NCBI RefSeq assembly: GCF_018687935.1
Contig: NZ_CP061308.1
Location: forward strand, 862,048-926,047
DNA length: 64,000 nucleotides
Reading direction: 5' to 3'
Origin: Polynucleobacter sp. JS-JIR-5-A7
GTDB lineage: Bacteria > Pseudomonadota > Gammaproteobacteria > Burkholderiales > Burkholderiaceae
Shown: piece by piece, positions 24,783 to 33,312 of the stretch
Position numbering within the stretch: position 1 is the first letter of the stretch
How the letters are laid out: every line of letters begins with the position of its first letter
Position numbers and translations under genes: made by a program
Notes under the pieces: generated by a model
What the model was told of the DNA's origin: nothing
Seen by the model: the letters and a program-made list of their open reading frames with translations, nothing else
The model's database searches: none

Positions 24783-26180
24783 CTAAAATGGCAACTTCGC
24801 ATCTGGCTTGGCAGCCAACAGAACAGCTTTAAACTCTGCCTGAATACGCTTAATCGCTTCTTCACTATCTGCTTCAAAGCGCATCACGACCACTGGGGTG
24901 GTATTTGAAGGCCTTGCTAAGCCAAAGCCATCGGCATATTCCACGCGTACACCATCGATCGTATTAATCGATTGAGAGGTAGGGAACTTAGCATTGGCCT
25001 TAATACTGTCTAGCAAAGCAAATGGCTCGCCCTCTGCGCAAGCAAGCTGTAGTTCTGGGGTGCAGATGGCATTAGGCAGTTCATTGAGCGTCTTGCTAGG
25101 ATCTTTTTCTTTAGAGAGGATTTCTAAAAGACGAGCAGCTGTATAGAGACCATCATCAAAACCAAACCAACGGTCCTTAAAGAAGATGTGGCCCGACATC
25201 TCGCCCGCTAGTGGTGCGCCAGTTTCTTTAAGCTTTGCTTTGACTAAGGAGTGACCCGTTTTCCACATCAAGGGCTCGCCACCATGCTGCTTAACCCAGG
25301 TGGCTAAGTTACGGGTACATTTCACGTCATAAATAATCTGACCGCCAGGATTCCTAGAGAGAACATCCTTAGCAAAAAGCATCATTTGACGATCTGGAAA
25401 AATCACTTGACCATCTTTAGTCACAACACCTAAACGATCGGCATCACCATCAAAGGCAAGACCTAATTCATTATCCGTGGTTTGCAAATTTTTAATCAGG
25501 TCCTGAAGATTCTCAAGATGTGCCGGGTCAGGATGATGATTGGGGAAATGACCATCGACTTCACAAAACAGCTCTTGTACTTCGCAACCTAGAGCCCTTA
25601 AGAGTTTGCCAGCAAACGCACCGCCTACGCCATTACCGCAATCGACGGCAATTTTCATCGGGCGTGAAATTTTGACATCACCTACGATGTACTTGAGATA
25701 CATCGGGAAGATGTCAAAGCTACTGCGAGTGCCGAGTTTATTGGATTCGCCAGCAGCAAATTGTTTGGCTTCAATACGTTTACGCAAGGCCTGAATCTGA
25801 TCTCCATAAATCGCAGCACCACCCAAAACCATTTTGAAGCCGTTGTAGTTTGGTGGATTATGGCTACCGGTAATCATGATGCCGGACTTGGGCTGTTTAC
25901 CATCAAGGATTTGATTCGCACCGAAGTAGACCATTGGGGTAGCAACCATACCCAGATCAATTACGTTAATGCCAGTGGAGAGTAGACCTTCAGTTAAGGC
26001 TTCAATCAGGCTCGGTCCAGATAAGCGACCATCACGACCAATCACAATTTCCGTCTCGCCAAGCTCGCGCATCTCAGTACCAAAGGCTTGACCAATGAGT
26101 TTGGCAATCGATGGATCTAGGGTTTCATTGATGATGCCGCGAATGTCATAAGCCTTAAAGATAGATGGAGAGAGTTGCAT
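24783..26180 (-). CDS. Phosphomannomutase/phosphoglucomutase
   Basis: The enzyme interconverts hexose 1- and 6-phosphates through a phosphoserine. The 465 residues show the four-domain alpha-D-phosphohexomutase layout: the phosphoserine loop ITGSHNPPNYNG (Ser106), the metal loop DGDADRLG, the sugar-binding loop GEMSGHIFF and a C-terminal phosphate-binding RPSNTTPVVVMRFEA. It follows pgi by 50 bp and precedes nadA by 39 bp, so these genes look like one leftward operon. Preference for mannose or glucose cannot be told; it would feed nucleotide-sugar or polysaccharide synthesis. Confidence 0.92.
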   Translation of the reverse strand: MQLSPSIFKAYDIRGIINETLDPSIAKLIGQAFGTEMRELGETEIVIGRDGRLSGPSLIEALTEGLLSTGINVIDLGMVATPMVYFGANQILDGKQPKSGIMITGSHNPPNYNGFKMVLGGAAIYGDQIQALRKRIEAKQFAAGESNKLGTRSSFDIFPMYLKYIVGDVKISRPMKIAVDCGNGVGGAFAGKLLRALGCEVQELFCEVDGHFPNHHPDPAHLENLQDLIKNLQTTDNELGLAFDGDADRLGVVTKDGQVIFPDRQMMLFAKDVLSRNPGGQIIYDVKCTRNLATWVKQHGGEPLMWKTGHSLVKAKLKETGAPLAGEMSGHIFFKDRWFGFDDGLYTAARLLEILSKEKDPSKTLNELPNAICTPELQLACAEGEPFALLDSIKANAKFPTSQSINTIDGVRVEYADGFGLARPSNTTPVVVMRFEADSEEAIKRIQAEFKAVLLAAKPDAKLPF

Positions 26181-26230
26181 GAAACACCCTTAAATGAAAG
26201 GAAGCGCTGGGCGCAAAATAAATAAAAAAA

Positions 26231-27763
26231 TTAAGAATTTGAATTCAGGAAATTAATGCGCTCGGCAGTGATAGCATCCACACTCTCATTGGCAACAACT
26301 TGGTCTGAGCCACTCGCTAATGCTTTTTCAATTGGTTTTGCCAACACCTTCCCATACTCAACACCAGGTTGATCAAAGCTATTGATATTCCAGAGCGCAC
26401 CCAAAGTACCAGCACGGTTCTCGTACAAGGCTAGTAATGCACCTAAATAGAAAGCATTGAGTTCAGGCAATAGCAATAAGTTGCTTGGGCGCTTACCTGG
26501 ATAAACATTATTTGGATTGCTATCAGTCTTGCCGTGCGCTAAAGCCTGGGCCTGCGCTAGGCAGTTCGATAACAAAATACGATGATGCGCTAAGGACTCA
26601 GGTCGAGCGCTCATGGGTTTGCGCACAGCAATAAAATCAATCGGAATGATTTCAGGGCCTTGGTGGAATAGCTGGAAGTAGGAGTGTTGCGCATTGCTGC
26701 CCGCACTACCAAATACTACTGGTGAAGAATATTTCACTGGCTTACCGTCTTTACCAACACTCTTGCCATTGCTTTCCATGTCCAGTTGTTGCAACCATTT
26801 CGGAAACCAATCTAAAGCATCTGCATAGGGAATGGCGGCATACGCTTTAATACCATGCTTTTCTTGTTGATACAGTAAAGCTAGCGCCATGATGACGGGT
26901 AGATTATTTTCTAGTGGTGCATTCTTAAAATGCAAATCCATTGCATGGGCACCAGCCAAAAATTCCTCAAAGGTCTTAAAGCCATATTGCAAGGCAATGG
27001 GTAAGCCTACTGCTGACCAAACAGAGTAACGGCCGCCAACCCAATCCCAGAATGGAAAGATATGATCATCCGCTATGCCAAACTCTTTGGCAGCTGGTAC
27101 ATTAGCAGTTACCGCAAATAAGGCTTTAGCAATCTGACCTTTCGTGCAGTTGTTATCTTTCAACCAAGCGACTACTGCCTTGGCATTCATGGTGGTCTCT
27201 AGGGTCGTAAAGGACTTTGAAACAATAATCACGCGAGTGCTATTGGGTTGTGCGCGATCCAGAATTCGGGCTAATTCAGCGGTATCAATATTGGCTAGAA
27301 AATGCATCCGCATGCCACGACTCTCAATGTCGGGCACATGGGCTAGTGCTTCAATGGCCAAGCGTGGTCCAAAGTCTGAACCACCAATACCAATGTGAAT
27401 AACATCGGTAACACCAACCCATTTATTGCAGAGCGCTTCAATCCTTCGCCAAACATCCGTCACGGCAGGCATGACATCTTGTCCGTCTAAGATAACTGGC
27501 GATTTTGAAAGGTTGCGCAGTGCTGAATGCAGAGCGGGGCGATCTTCGCTTTGGTTGATATGCTTGCCAGCGAACATATCAGCGATAAATTCTGGAAGCT
27601 CAGACTTACGCGCTAGCTTAAATAGATCAGACCAATTATTAGAATCAATCCCTTGATAGGCCGTATCTAAAACAACATCGACTGCAGTGTGCGCTCCATT
27701 CGGTATGCTGCCGTGGAGGTTTTGAGCACTGTGCACGTTGTTCGAATCTGGCTTTGAAGACAT
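26231..27763 (-). CDS. pgi: Glucose-6-phosphate isomerase
   Basis: Pgi interconverts glucose-6-P and fructose-6-P. The 510 residues include GIGGSDFGPRLAIEAL, VSKSFTTLETTMNAKAVVAWL, DWVGGRYSVWSAVGLPIAL and FDQPGVEYGKVLAKPIEKAL, the standard signature blocks. The N-terminal region is somewhat short compared with the E. coli enzyme (549 residues), with a family-normal core. It is first in the leftward pgi-pgm-nadA-nadC run and is divergent from the LhgO-like gene. Confidence 0.95.
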   Translation of the reverse strand: MSSKPDSNNVHSAQNLHGSIPNGAHTAVDVVLDTAYQGIDSNNWSDLFKLARKSELPEFIADMFAGKHINQSEDRPALHSALRNLSKSPVILDGQDVMPAVTDVWRRIEALCNKWVGVTDVIHIGIGGSDFGPRLAIEALAHVPDIESRGMRMHFLANIDTAELARILDRAQPNSTRVIIVSKSFTTLETTMNAKAVVAWLKDNNCTKGQIAKALFAVTANVPAAKEFGIADDHIFPFWDWVGGRYSVWSAVGLPIALQYGFKTFEEFLAGAHAMDLHFKNAPLENNLPVIMALALLYQQEKHGIKAYAAIPYADALDWFPKWLQQLDMESNGKSVGKDGKPVKYSSPVVFGSAGSNAQHSYFQLFHQGPEIIPIDFIAVRKPMSARPESLAHHRILLSNCLAQAQALAHGKTDSNPNNVYPGKRPSNLLLLPELNAFYLGALLALYENRAGTLGALWNINSFDQPGVEYGKVLAKPIEKALASGSDQVVANESVDAITAERINFLNSNS

Positions 27764-27842
27764 ATCTTGATTTTATCAATAAGGGGGTCAAGAACCCCTA
27801 AAACACTGAAAATGTTAGGATTTCGGTATATTGTGTGTCATC

Positions 27843-27888
27843 AAATAGTCATAAATAGAGATAAATAGATCAGCAAGTAAGTAAATAG
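27843..27888. repeat. AAATAG repeats at 10-bp spacing in the pgi/LhgO divergent region
   Basis: The hexamer AAATAG occurs at 27843, 27853, 27863 and 27883; the 27873 position on the same register is degenerate (GCAAGT). Three of the four are extended to TAAATAGA or close to it. Exact 10-bp spacing puts them on one face of the helix, so they may be a protein-binding array or bent DNA. No open frame covers it except a short opposite-strand shadow. Confidence 0.5.
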
Positions 27889-27913
27889 ACAAAACGAATA
27901 TAGGCGGGGATGG

Positions 27914-29059
27914 ATGGAGCAGGTTGATTGTGTTGTAGTGGGTGCTGGTGTTGTCGGACTCGCTGTCGCCCGTGAAATGGCACTTCAAGGTCGAGAGACC
28001 ATCTTGCTTGAGCGCGAAAGTGCTTTTGGCACTATCAGCAGCGCCCGAAATAGCGAGGTGATTCATGCTGGCATCTACTATCCCAAGGGCTCACTCAAAG
28101 CCAAACTTTGTGTAGAAGGGAATCGCCAGCTCTATGACTATTGCCGCAGTCATCAAGTAGCCACTCAGCCCTACGGCAAGCTCATTGTCGCTGCTGATGA
28201 AACACAGATTGATGACTTGCAAGCGATTCTCTACAAAGCCCAAAATAATGGCGTACCAGAGATCAAAATGATTTCAGGTAACGAGGCAATAGCGCTAGAG
28301 CCCAAGCTCAGATGTGTGGCAGCGATTTTGTCTGCAACTACGGGTATTGTCGATAGCCATGGTTATATGCTCTCGCTGCTGGGTGGCTTTGAAGATGCGG
28401 GTGGCATGGTCGCTTATCAATCACCATTAATAAGCGTTAAGCCTGTTGGCAAAAATGCGGAAGGTGGATATGAATTACTTGTTGGTGCTGCCGATGGCGC
28501 TGATAGTATGAGAATTCAGACAAAGTTACTCATCAATTGTGCCGGCATGAGTGCGCCAGCAGTAGCTCACAAAATTGAAGGACTCAAGCAAGAGCAAATA
28601 CCTAAAGCCTATTTTGCAAAAGGTAACTACTTTTCTTTATCTGGTAAATCGCCATTCACGCATTTGATTTATCCCATCCCGGAGCCTGGAGGTTTAGGAG
28701 TTCATCTGACTTTAGATATGGCTGGCCAAGCTAAGTTTGGGCCTGATGTGGAATGGTTGGATATTGATGCTGAAGAGCAAATTGATTACACCGTTAACCC
28801 AAAGCGAGGAGAAGGCTTCTATGAGGCTGTGAGACGCTATTGGCCAGACCTTAAAGATGGTTCCTTGCAACCTGATTACTCTGGGGTCAGAGCCAAAATT
28901 GTTCCTGCCAATACTCCAGCAGGAGACTTTTGCTTCAATAGTCCACAAGACCATGGCCTGCATGGGCTCTACAACCTATATGGCTTTGAGTCCCCAGGGC
29001 TCACTTCTAGCCTTGCTATTGCGAAACATTTAGAAGGGCAAATCAAAAAGTCTTTATAA
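27914..29059 (+). CDS. FAD-dependent oxidoreductase, L-2-hydroxyglutarate dehydrogenase-like
   Basis: The 381 residues have an N-terminal FAD dinucleotide fold (VVVGAGVVGLAVAREMALQG, then ILLERES), SSARNSEVIHAGIYYPKGSLKAKLC, GIVDSHGYMLSLL, the YFAKGNYFSL substrate-side segment and a C-terminal LYNLYGFESPGLTSSLAIAKH. This pattern fits the DAO-type L-2-hydroxyglutarate dehydrogenase/oxidase (LhgO) family. It would oxidise L-2-hydroxyglutarate to 2-oxoglutarate with electrons passed to the quinone pool or oxygen; the substrate is inferred from family resemblance. It is followed by tRNA-Ser. Confidence 0.78.
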   Translation: MEQVDCVVVGAGVVGLAVAREMALQGRETILLERESAFGTISSARNSEVIHAGIYYPKGSLKAKLCVEGNRQLYDYCRSHQVATQPYGKLIVAADETQIDDLQAILYKAQNNGVPEIKMISGNEAIALEPKLRCVAAILSATTGIVDSHGYMLSLLGGFEDAGGMVAYQSPLISVKPVGKNAEGGYELLVGAADGADSMRIQTKLLINCAGMSAPAVAHKIEGLKQEQIPKAYFAKGNYFSLSGKSPFTHLIYPIPEPGGLGVHLTLDMAGQAKFGPDVEWLDIDAEEQIDYTVNPKRGEGFYEAVRRYWPDLKDGSLQPDYSGVRAKIVPANTPAGDFCFNSPQDHGLHGLYNLYGFESPGLTSSLAIAKHLEGQIKKSL

Positions 29060-29093
29060 TCTAGGGCTTGAATTAGATCTGATTCCAGCGAAT

Positions 29094-29183
29094 GGAAGAG
29101 TGGCAGAGCGGTTGAATGCACCAGTCTTGAAAACTGGCGAGGATGAAAGTCCTCCGTGAGTTCGAATCTCACCTCTTCCGCCA
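29094..29183 (+). tRNA. tRNA-Ser (anticodon UGA)
   Basis: A 90-nt class II tRNA. The acceptor GGAAGAG pairs with CTCTTCC, discriminator G and encoded CCA. The anticodon stem is CCAGT/ACTGG with loop CTTGAAA (anticodon TGA). It has a long variable arm and GTTCGAATC T-loop. It reads UCA/UCG. The promoter may be shared with the upstream gene, which ends 34 bp before it. Confidence 0.96.
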
Positions 29184-29195
29184 AAATATCAAATG

Positions 29196-29220
29196 AAAAG
29201 GGGCTCAGTTGCCCTTTTTT
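29196..29220 (+). terminator. Terminator after tRNA-Ser(UGA)
   Basis: AAAAGGG (29196-29202) and CCCTTTT (29212-29218) pair around a 9-nt loop with a T-run at the end. It lies between the tRNA and the convergent outer-membrane gene stop (29224), and the complementary A-run could also let it work on the other strand. Confidence 0.8.
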
Positions 29221-29223
29221 AAT

Positions 29224-30186
29224 TTAGAAACTGGCTGCCAAGCCAATTGAAGTGCCTCTCACATTCAGGCCGAACTGGTAGCGGAATACAAGACGTATCC
29301 TGCTGAATATGGGATCTGATGCACTTCGATCCAGCTCAATACCAGTTCCGAGAGACGACAGCGAGCTAAATCCGAGTGTTCCACGTAAATCGCCTAAAAA
29401 TTGAGTATTGGCTACTTCAAAAACTGCTCTGAGCGGTCTGTCTAGTGCCATAAAAGGCGTGGGAATTCTGCTGCGTGCCCAAAACGATAGACTTTGTGAA
29501 TCGGCGGATCCTTGAACTGCGGTGGAGCTATCAAAAGTTTGGATGCCAATATTGGTGTAACGCAATTCGATATCAATTTCTTGATCAGGTTTGTAGTTCT
29601 CATAATCAAGCATTACCGATCCTCCTAGTCCATAGGAGTTCATCCGACCACTATTAATAAACTGTAAATTGATGTCACGATTATTATTGATATAACGTGT
29701 GGCAATAGAAGCATCACTTTCTAAATGTCCAAGCATGACATTAGCTATGGGCCTAAAACGTAATTGATCTGTAATAGGGAAGTCCCAGCCGATACCGCCT
29801 GTTCCAGTGATGCTATTCCAATACATGGGTATGTTCACAGAGCTATTGCCAACCCCGTCAGTAAATGTTGGGTTATAGCGATTGAATGCTATTGTTCCTT
29901 CTATATAGAGTGGGAAATTGGCGCTAATACGATCTCCGCCGCCTAGCGAAGTCATTTGTAAGTCAGATCTACCACTGCTGCTTGAATTGATTTTTAGATT
30001 TCCTGTGGTGACATCTGGTGTCAGCGAGTATCCAGTGATCGTCATCAAAGCATCTGCACGCTTTTTTAAATAGTTGGTGCCCGCATCCTGAAGGGGTGTC
30101 TGAGCATTCACGGGATGCGTGATGCACAAAAGATATAGGGCTAATAAATATAAATGTTTCACTGATGGGTAAATATAAAACACCAC
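29224..30186 (-). CDS. Predicted outer-membrane beta-barrel protein
   Basis: The 320-residue protein has a hydrophobic signal (cleavage probably at VNA-QT). The mature part shows alternating amphipathic strands with many aromatic residues (FRPIANVMLGHL, GLGGSVMLDYENY, RIRLVFRYQFGLNV) and ends with Phe (GLAASF), the C-terminal aromatic signal of outer-membrane barrels. It resembles solitary autotransporter-like barrel domains, though I cannot confirm that family. A Met at residue 1 or the later region may be the start. It lies 3 bp past the CoA-transferase gene on the same strand. Confidence 0.65.
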   Translation of the reverse strand: MVFYIYPSVKHLYLLALYLLCITHPVNAQTPLQDAGTNYLKKRADALMTITGYSLTPDVTTGNLKINSSSSGRSDLQMTSLGGGDRISANFPLYIEGTIAFNRYNPTFTDGVGNSSVNIPMYWNSITGTGGIGWDFPITDQLRFRPIANVMLGHLESDASIATRYINNNRDINLQFINSGRMNSYGLGGSVMLDYENYKPDQEIDIELRYTNIGIQTFDSSTAVQGSADSQSLSFWARSRIPTPFMALDRPLRAVFEVANTQFLGDLRGTLGFSSLSSLGTGIELDRSASDPIFSRIRLVFRYQFGLNVRGTSIGLAASF

Positions 30187-30189
30187 AAT

Positions 30190-31416
30190 CTATGGTTTAA
30201 ATGCCCCGCCAGCTTCGAGCACCTTGAGTTCATCACCAGTAATACCCAGCTCTGCTAATAATTCACTAGTATGTTCACCCAATAAAGGGGGATGCTTATG
30301 AACTTGTTGCGGCGTACCCATCAGCTTGACTGCAAAACCAATATTTGGAACCTTGCCTTCAATTGGGTGATCAATTTCCATGCGCATATTACGATGGCGA
30401 CCATGCTTGCTATTAAAGGCCTGCGGATAAGTATTGATCGGACCCGCTGGAATGCCTGCAGCTAATAAAGCATCCACCCATTCATCACTCTTTTTACTGA
30501 CAAACGTTTTTTCAAGTTCAGCAGCCAACTCAAGACGATTTGCTAAGCGTAAAGGATTGGTTTTAAAGCGCTCATCCTCAAAGAGTTCCGAACGTCCAAT
30601 CTTTTCACAAAGAAGCTTCCAAAGTTTTTGATTAGTGGCACCCATCACGAAGTAGCCATCAGAGGCTTTCATAGCTTGGTAAGGAGCGCTCATATGATTG
30701 GCTGTGCCCAATTTATAGGGCTCAACACCCGTTCCCCAGTATTGCGCCGTATCCCAAATAGAAAACGCTAATGCAGAATCGAATAGGGAGGCGTCAATAA
30801 ATTGCCCCTCACCCGATTTGGTTTTGCCAATATAAGCAGACAAAATTCCATAAACCGCAAACAGAGCGCAACCGATATCAGCTACTGGCACGCCCGCCTT
30901 AACCGGCGGACCATCTGGGTAGCCGGTAACACTCATTACGCCAGACATGGCTTGCGCCATCAAATCAAAACCAGGACGATCTGCCCAGGGTCCTGTTTGT
31001 CCAAAGCCAGAGATGCTGGCATAGACCAAGCCGGGATTCATCTTTTGCAGCGTGGGGTAGTCAATCCCGAGTTTTTTCATCACGCCGGGGCGATAGTTCT
31101 CTACTAAGATGTCGGCAGTTTTAACAAGCTCAAAGAATACTTTTTTCCCTGCTTCTGTTTTGAGATTGAGGGTAAGACTGCGTTTATTACGATTCATATT
31201 CAGAAAGCCCATGCTATCTGAGCCTTTCATCTTAAATCCCATGGCAGCTCGAGTTTGATCACCAGTGCCCGGTGGTTCAATCTTGATGACATCAGCGCCC
31301 AAGTCAGCCAAGAGCATGCAGCAGTAGGGACCAGCCATTACTTGGCTCACATCCAGCACTCTCACTCCAGAAAGGGGAAGGGGTTTAGTACCTGCTTTCG
31401 TAGGTGTTTTCGTCAT
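30190..31416 (-). CDS. Class III CoA-transferase (CaiB/BaiF family)
   Basis: The 408 residues contain the family N-terminal block VRVLDVSQVMAGPYCCMLLADLGADVIKIEPPGTGD, the catalytic aspartate region RPGFDLMAQAMSG (about Asp151), and ISGFGQTGPWADRPGF. The enzyme transfers CoA between carboxylic acids through an acyl-aspartyl intermediate; the acids are unknown. It is divergent from a Bug/TctC binding protein and near a crotonase-fold gene, so an acid uptake and activation role is plausible. Confidence 0.9.
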   Translation of the reverse strand: MTKTPTKAGTKPLPLSGVRVLDVSQVMAGPYCCMLLADLGADVIKIEPPGTGDQTRAAMGFKMKGSDSMGFLNMNRNKRSLTLNLKTEAGKKVFFELVKTADILVENYRPGVMKKLGIDYPTLQKMNPGLVYASISGFGQTGPWADRPGFDLMAQAMSGVMSVTGYPDGPPVKAGVPVADIGCALFAVYGILSAYIGKTKSGEGQFIDASLFDSALAFSIWDTAQYWGTGVEPYKLGTANHMSAPYQAMKASDGYFVMGATNQKLWKLLCEKIGRSELFEDERFKTNPLRLANRLELAAELEKTFVSKKSDEWVDALLAAGIPAGPINTYPQAFNSKHGRHRNMRMEIDHPIEGKVPNIGFAVKLMGTPQQVHKHPPLLGEHTSELLAELGITGDELKVLEAGGAFKP

Positions 31417-31491
31417 TGTCTCGATGGTTTATATATGTTTAGAATGAAGTTCTAATAGTATCAAACACATTAAAACAATATTGGAGGCATT

Positions 31492-32475
31492 ATGTTCCTG
31501 AAACCCTGGGCGCTTCGTAGCTTAGTGGCATTAGCGCTAGGAGCTTATTCATGGCTCGCTCTTGCACAAGCATCCTTTCCAACAAAACCGATTCGCCTGA
31601 TTGTCGGTTTTGCTCCTGGTGGCGGCACTGATATTGTCGCTCGTGCCATTGCCCCAAAAATGAGTGAGATCCTTGGTCAGAGTGTGATTGTGGAAAACAA
31701 ATCAGGTGCTGCGGGAACGATTGCTGCAGACCAGATAGCTAAATCTACTCCGGATGGCTATACCTTGTTAGTGGGGCATTCCAATTCCAATGCAATCGCA
31801 CCATTTGTATTGACTAATGTGCCATACAACCCAGCGACAGATTTCACGCCAATTACCTATCTCGGTTATGTACCAAACGTTTTAGTCGTAAAGTCTTCAT
31901 TACCGGTGAACTCAGTAGCGCAGCTCATCTCATTAGCTAAAGCTAACCCAGGTCAAATGACTTACGGCTCCTCTGGTATTGGCAGTACTCAGCACTTAGC
32001 TGGTGCTTTGTTTGGAAAGATTGCAGGTATTCAGATTAATCATGTGCCATACAAAGGCAGTGGCCAAGCCATTATTGATTTACTCGGCGGTCAAATCACG
32101 ATGAACTTTGACACTTTACCGCCGAACTTACAGCAAATTAAAGACGGTAGCCTAAAAGCCTTGGCAATCTCAACACCCAAGCGTTTATCGTTTCTTCCCA
32201 ATGTTCCAACTTTCAACGAGGTTGGCATCACTGGTTTTGATGTGACTAACTGGTATTCCATTATGGGGCCAAAAGGAATGGATCCAGTAGTTGTGAATAA
32301 GATTGACCAGGCTGTTAAAGCGGCGATGGCTGATCCTCAAATTAAGAAGACATTGGATTCACAAGGCTTGCAACCTGAAGGCCCAGTAACACCGGCAGCA
32401 TTTAGCCTCTTTTTAACAGCTGAGCTTGCTAAGTACCAACGTTTGGTCAAGAGCCTGAACATCAAGGCTGAATAA
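31492..32475 (+). CDS. Bug-family (TctC-like) tripartite tricarboxylate transporter binding protein
   Basis: The 327-residue protein has a Sec signal (ending LALAQ-AS) followed by FPTKPIRLIVGFAPGGGTDIVARAIAPKMSEILGQ, GQMTYGSSGIGSTQHL and HVPYKGSGQAIIDLLGGQITMNFD, the standard blocks of Bug proteins. These periplasmic binders capture small carboxylates. No TctA/TctB membrane partner is next to it, which is common for Bug genes in Burkholderiales. A good SD (TTGGAGG) precedes the ATG. The crotonase-fold gene follows 9 bp later. Confidence 0.9.
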   Translation: MFLKPWALRSLVALALGAYSWLALAQASFPTKPIRLIVGFAPGGGTDIVARAIAPKMSEILGQSVIVENKSGAAGTIAADQIAKSTPDGYTLLVGHSNSNAIAPFVLTNVPYNPATDFTPITYLGYVPNVLVVKSSLPVNSVAQLISLAKANPGQMTYGSSGIGSTQHLAGALFGKIAGIQINHVPYKGSGQAIIDLLGGQITMNFDTLPPNLQQIKDGSLKALAISTPKRLSFLPNVPTFNEVGITGFDVTNWYSIMGPKGMDPVVVNKIDQAVKAAMADPQIKKTLDSQGLQPEGPVTPAAFSLFLTAELAKYQRLVKSLNIKAE

Positions 32476-32484
32476 GTTTCACGC

Positions 32485-33282
32485 ATGACACAAAAAGAGC
32501 TGGACGCTGAGGTCGCACAAGTCACTATCGAGTTGCGCGACAAGATTGCGTACATTACCTTTGATCATGTCGCTGCGCGCAATGCGATGACGGTTGAGAT
32601 GTACCAAAGTCTCAAAACAATCTGTGAGGATCTTGCCAAGAATCCAAGCATTCGTGTTGCTATCTTTCGGGGTGCAGGTGGCAAGTCTTTTGTCTCGGGT
32701 AGTGACATCGCTCAATTCACTAGCTTTAAAGATGGGGAAGATGGTATTCGATATGAAGAGGCAATACATGACTATCTCAACCCCTTAGCGTCACTTCCGA
32801 TCCCAACCATTGCTGTAATTGATGGCATGGCAGTCGGCGGTGGCCTAGCAATTGCGACTTGCTGTGATTTTAGGATCTCCACGCCAGATGCCAAGTTTGG
32901 TGTTCCCATTGCTAGAACTCTTGGTAATTGTCTTTATCCCGGCAATATCGCCTGGTTAGCCGCTCATATGGGTATGAATATTGTTAGGCGCATGCTTCTC
33001 TTGGCTGAGATGGTTTCGGCTAGGGAGTTGCATGCTCAGGGTTACTTGCTGGCTACGCATGATGCTGATCGGCTTGGCAATGAAGCAGACATTTTAGCTG
33101 AGCGCCTATCTAAACTCGCTCCGATTACGCAAAAAGCCAGCAAGCTCGCGATGGCCAGGATTATTGCCAATCAACTTCCAGACTGCCAAGACCTGATTCG
33201 TGAAACTTACGGCAGCGATGATTTCAAAAACGGCGTCGCTTCGTTTTTAAAGGGTGAGCCACCAATTTGGGTTGGCAAGTAA
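32485..33282 (+). CDS. Crotonase-superfamily (enoyl-CoA hydratase/isomerase-like) protein lacking the usual catalytic Glu
   Basis: The 265-residue chain has the crotonase fold: RDKIAYITFDHVAARNAMT, the oxyanion-hole blocks GAGGKSFVSGSDIAQF and DGMAVGGGLAIATCCDFRIS, and FGVPIARTLGNCLYPGNIAWLAAHMGM. In hydratases the segment after FG reads P-E-x, giving one catalytic Glu, and a second Glu sits in the GAGG-type turn. Here the equivalents are P-I-A and YPGNIAW, so neither seems present. It may act as an isomerase, hydrolase or another crotonase reaction. It is 9 bp from the Bug gene. Confidence 0.8.
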   Translation: MTQKELDAEVAQVTIELRDKIAYITFDHVAARNAMTVEMYQSLKTICEDLAKNPSIRVAIFRGAGGKSFVSGSDIAQFTSFKDGEDGIRYEEAIHDYLNPLASLPIPTIAVIDGMAVGGGLAIATCCDFRISTPDAKFGVPIARTLGNCLYPGNIAWLAAHMGMNIVRRMLLLAEMVSARELHAQGYLLATHDADRLGNEADILAERLSKLAPITQKASKLAMARIIANQLPDCQDLIRETYGSDDFKNGVASFLKGEPPIWVGK

Positions 33283-33312
33283 TTAGAATGTAAGTCAGAT
33301 GAGTAAATCAAC

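Noticed and set aside
29094..29183. A tRNA-Ser gene as an integration site for a mobile element
   Set aside because: The 3' end is intact with encoded CCA, no repeat of the tRNA end occurs nearby and no integrase follows.
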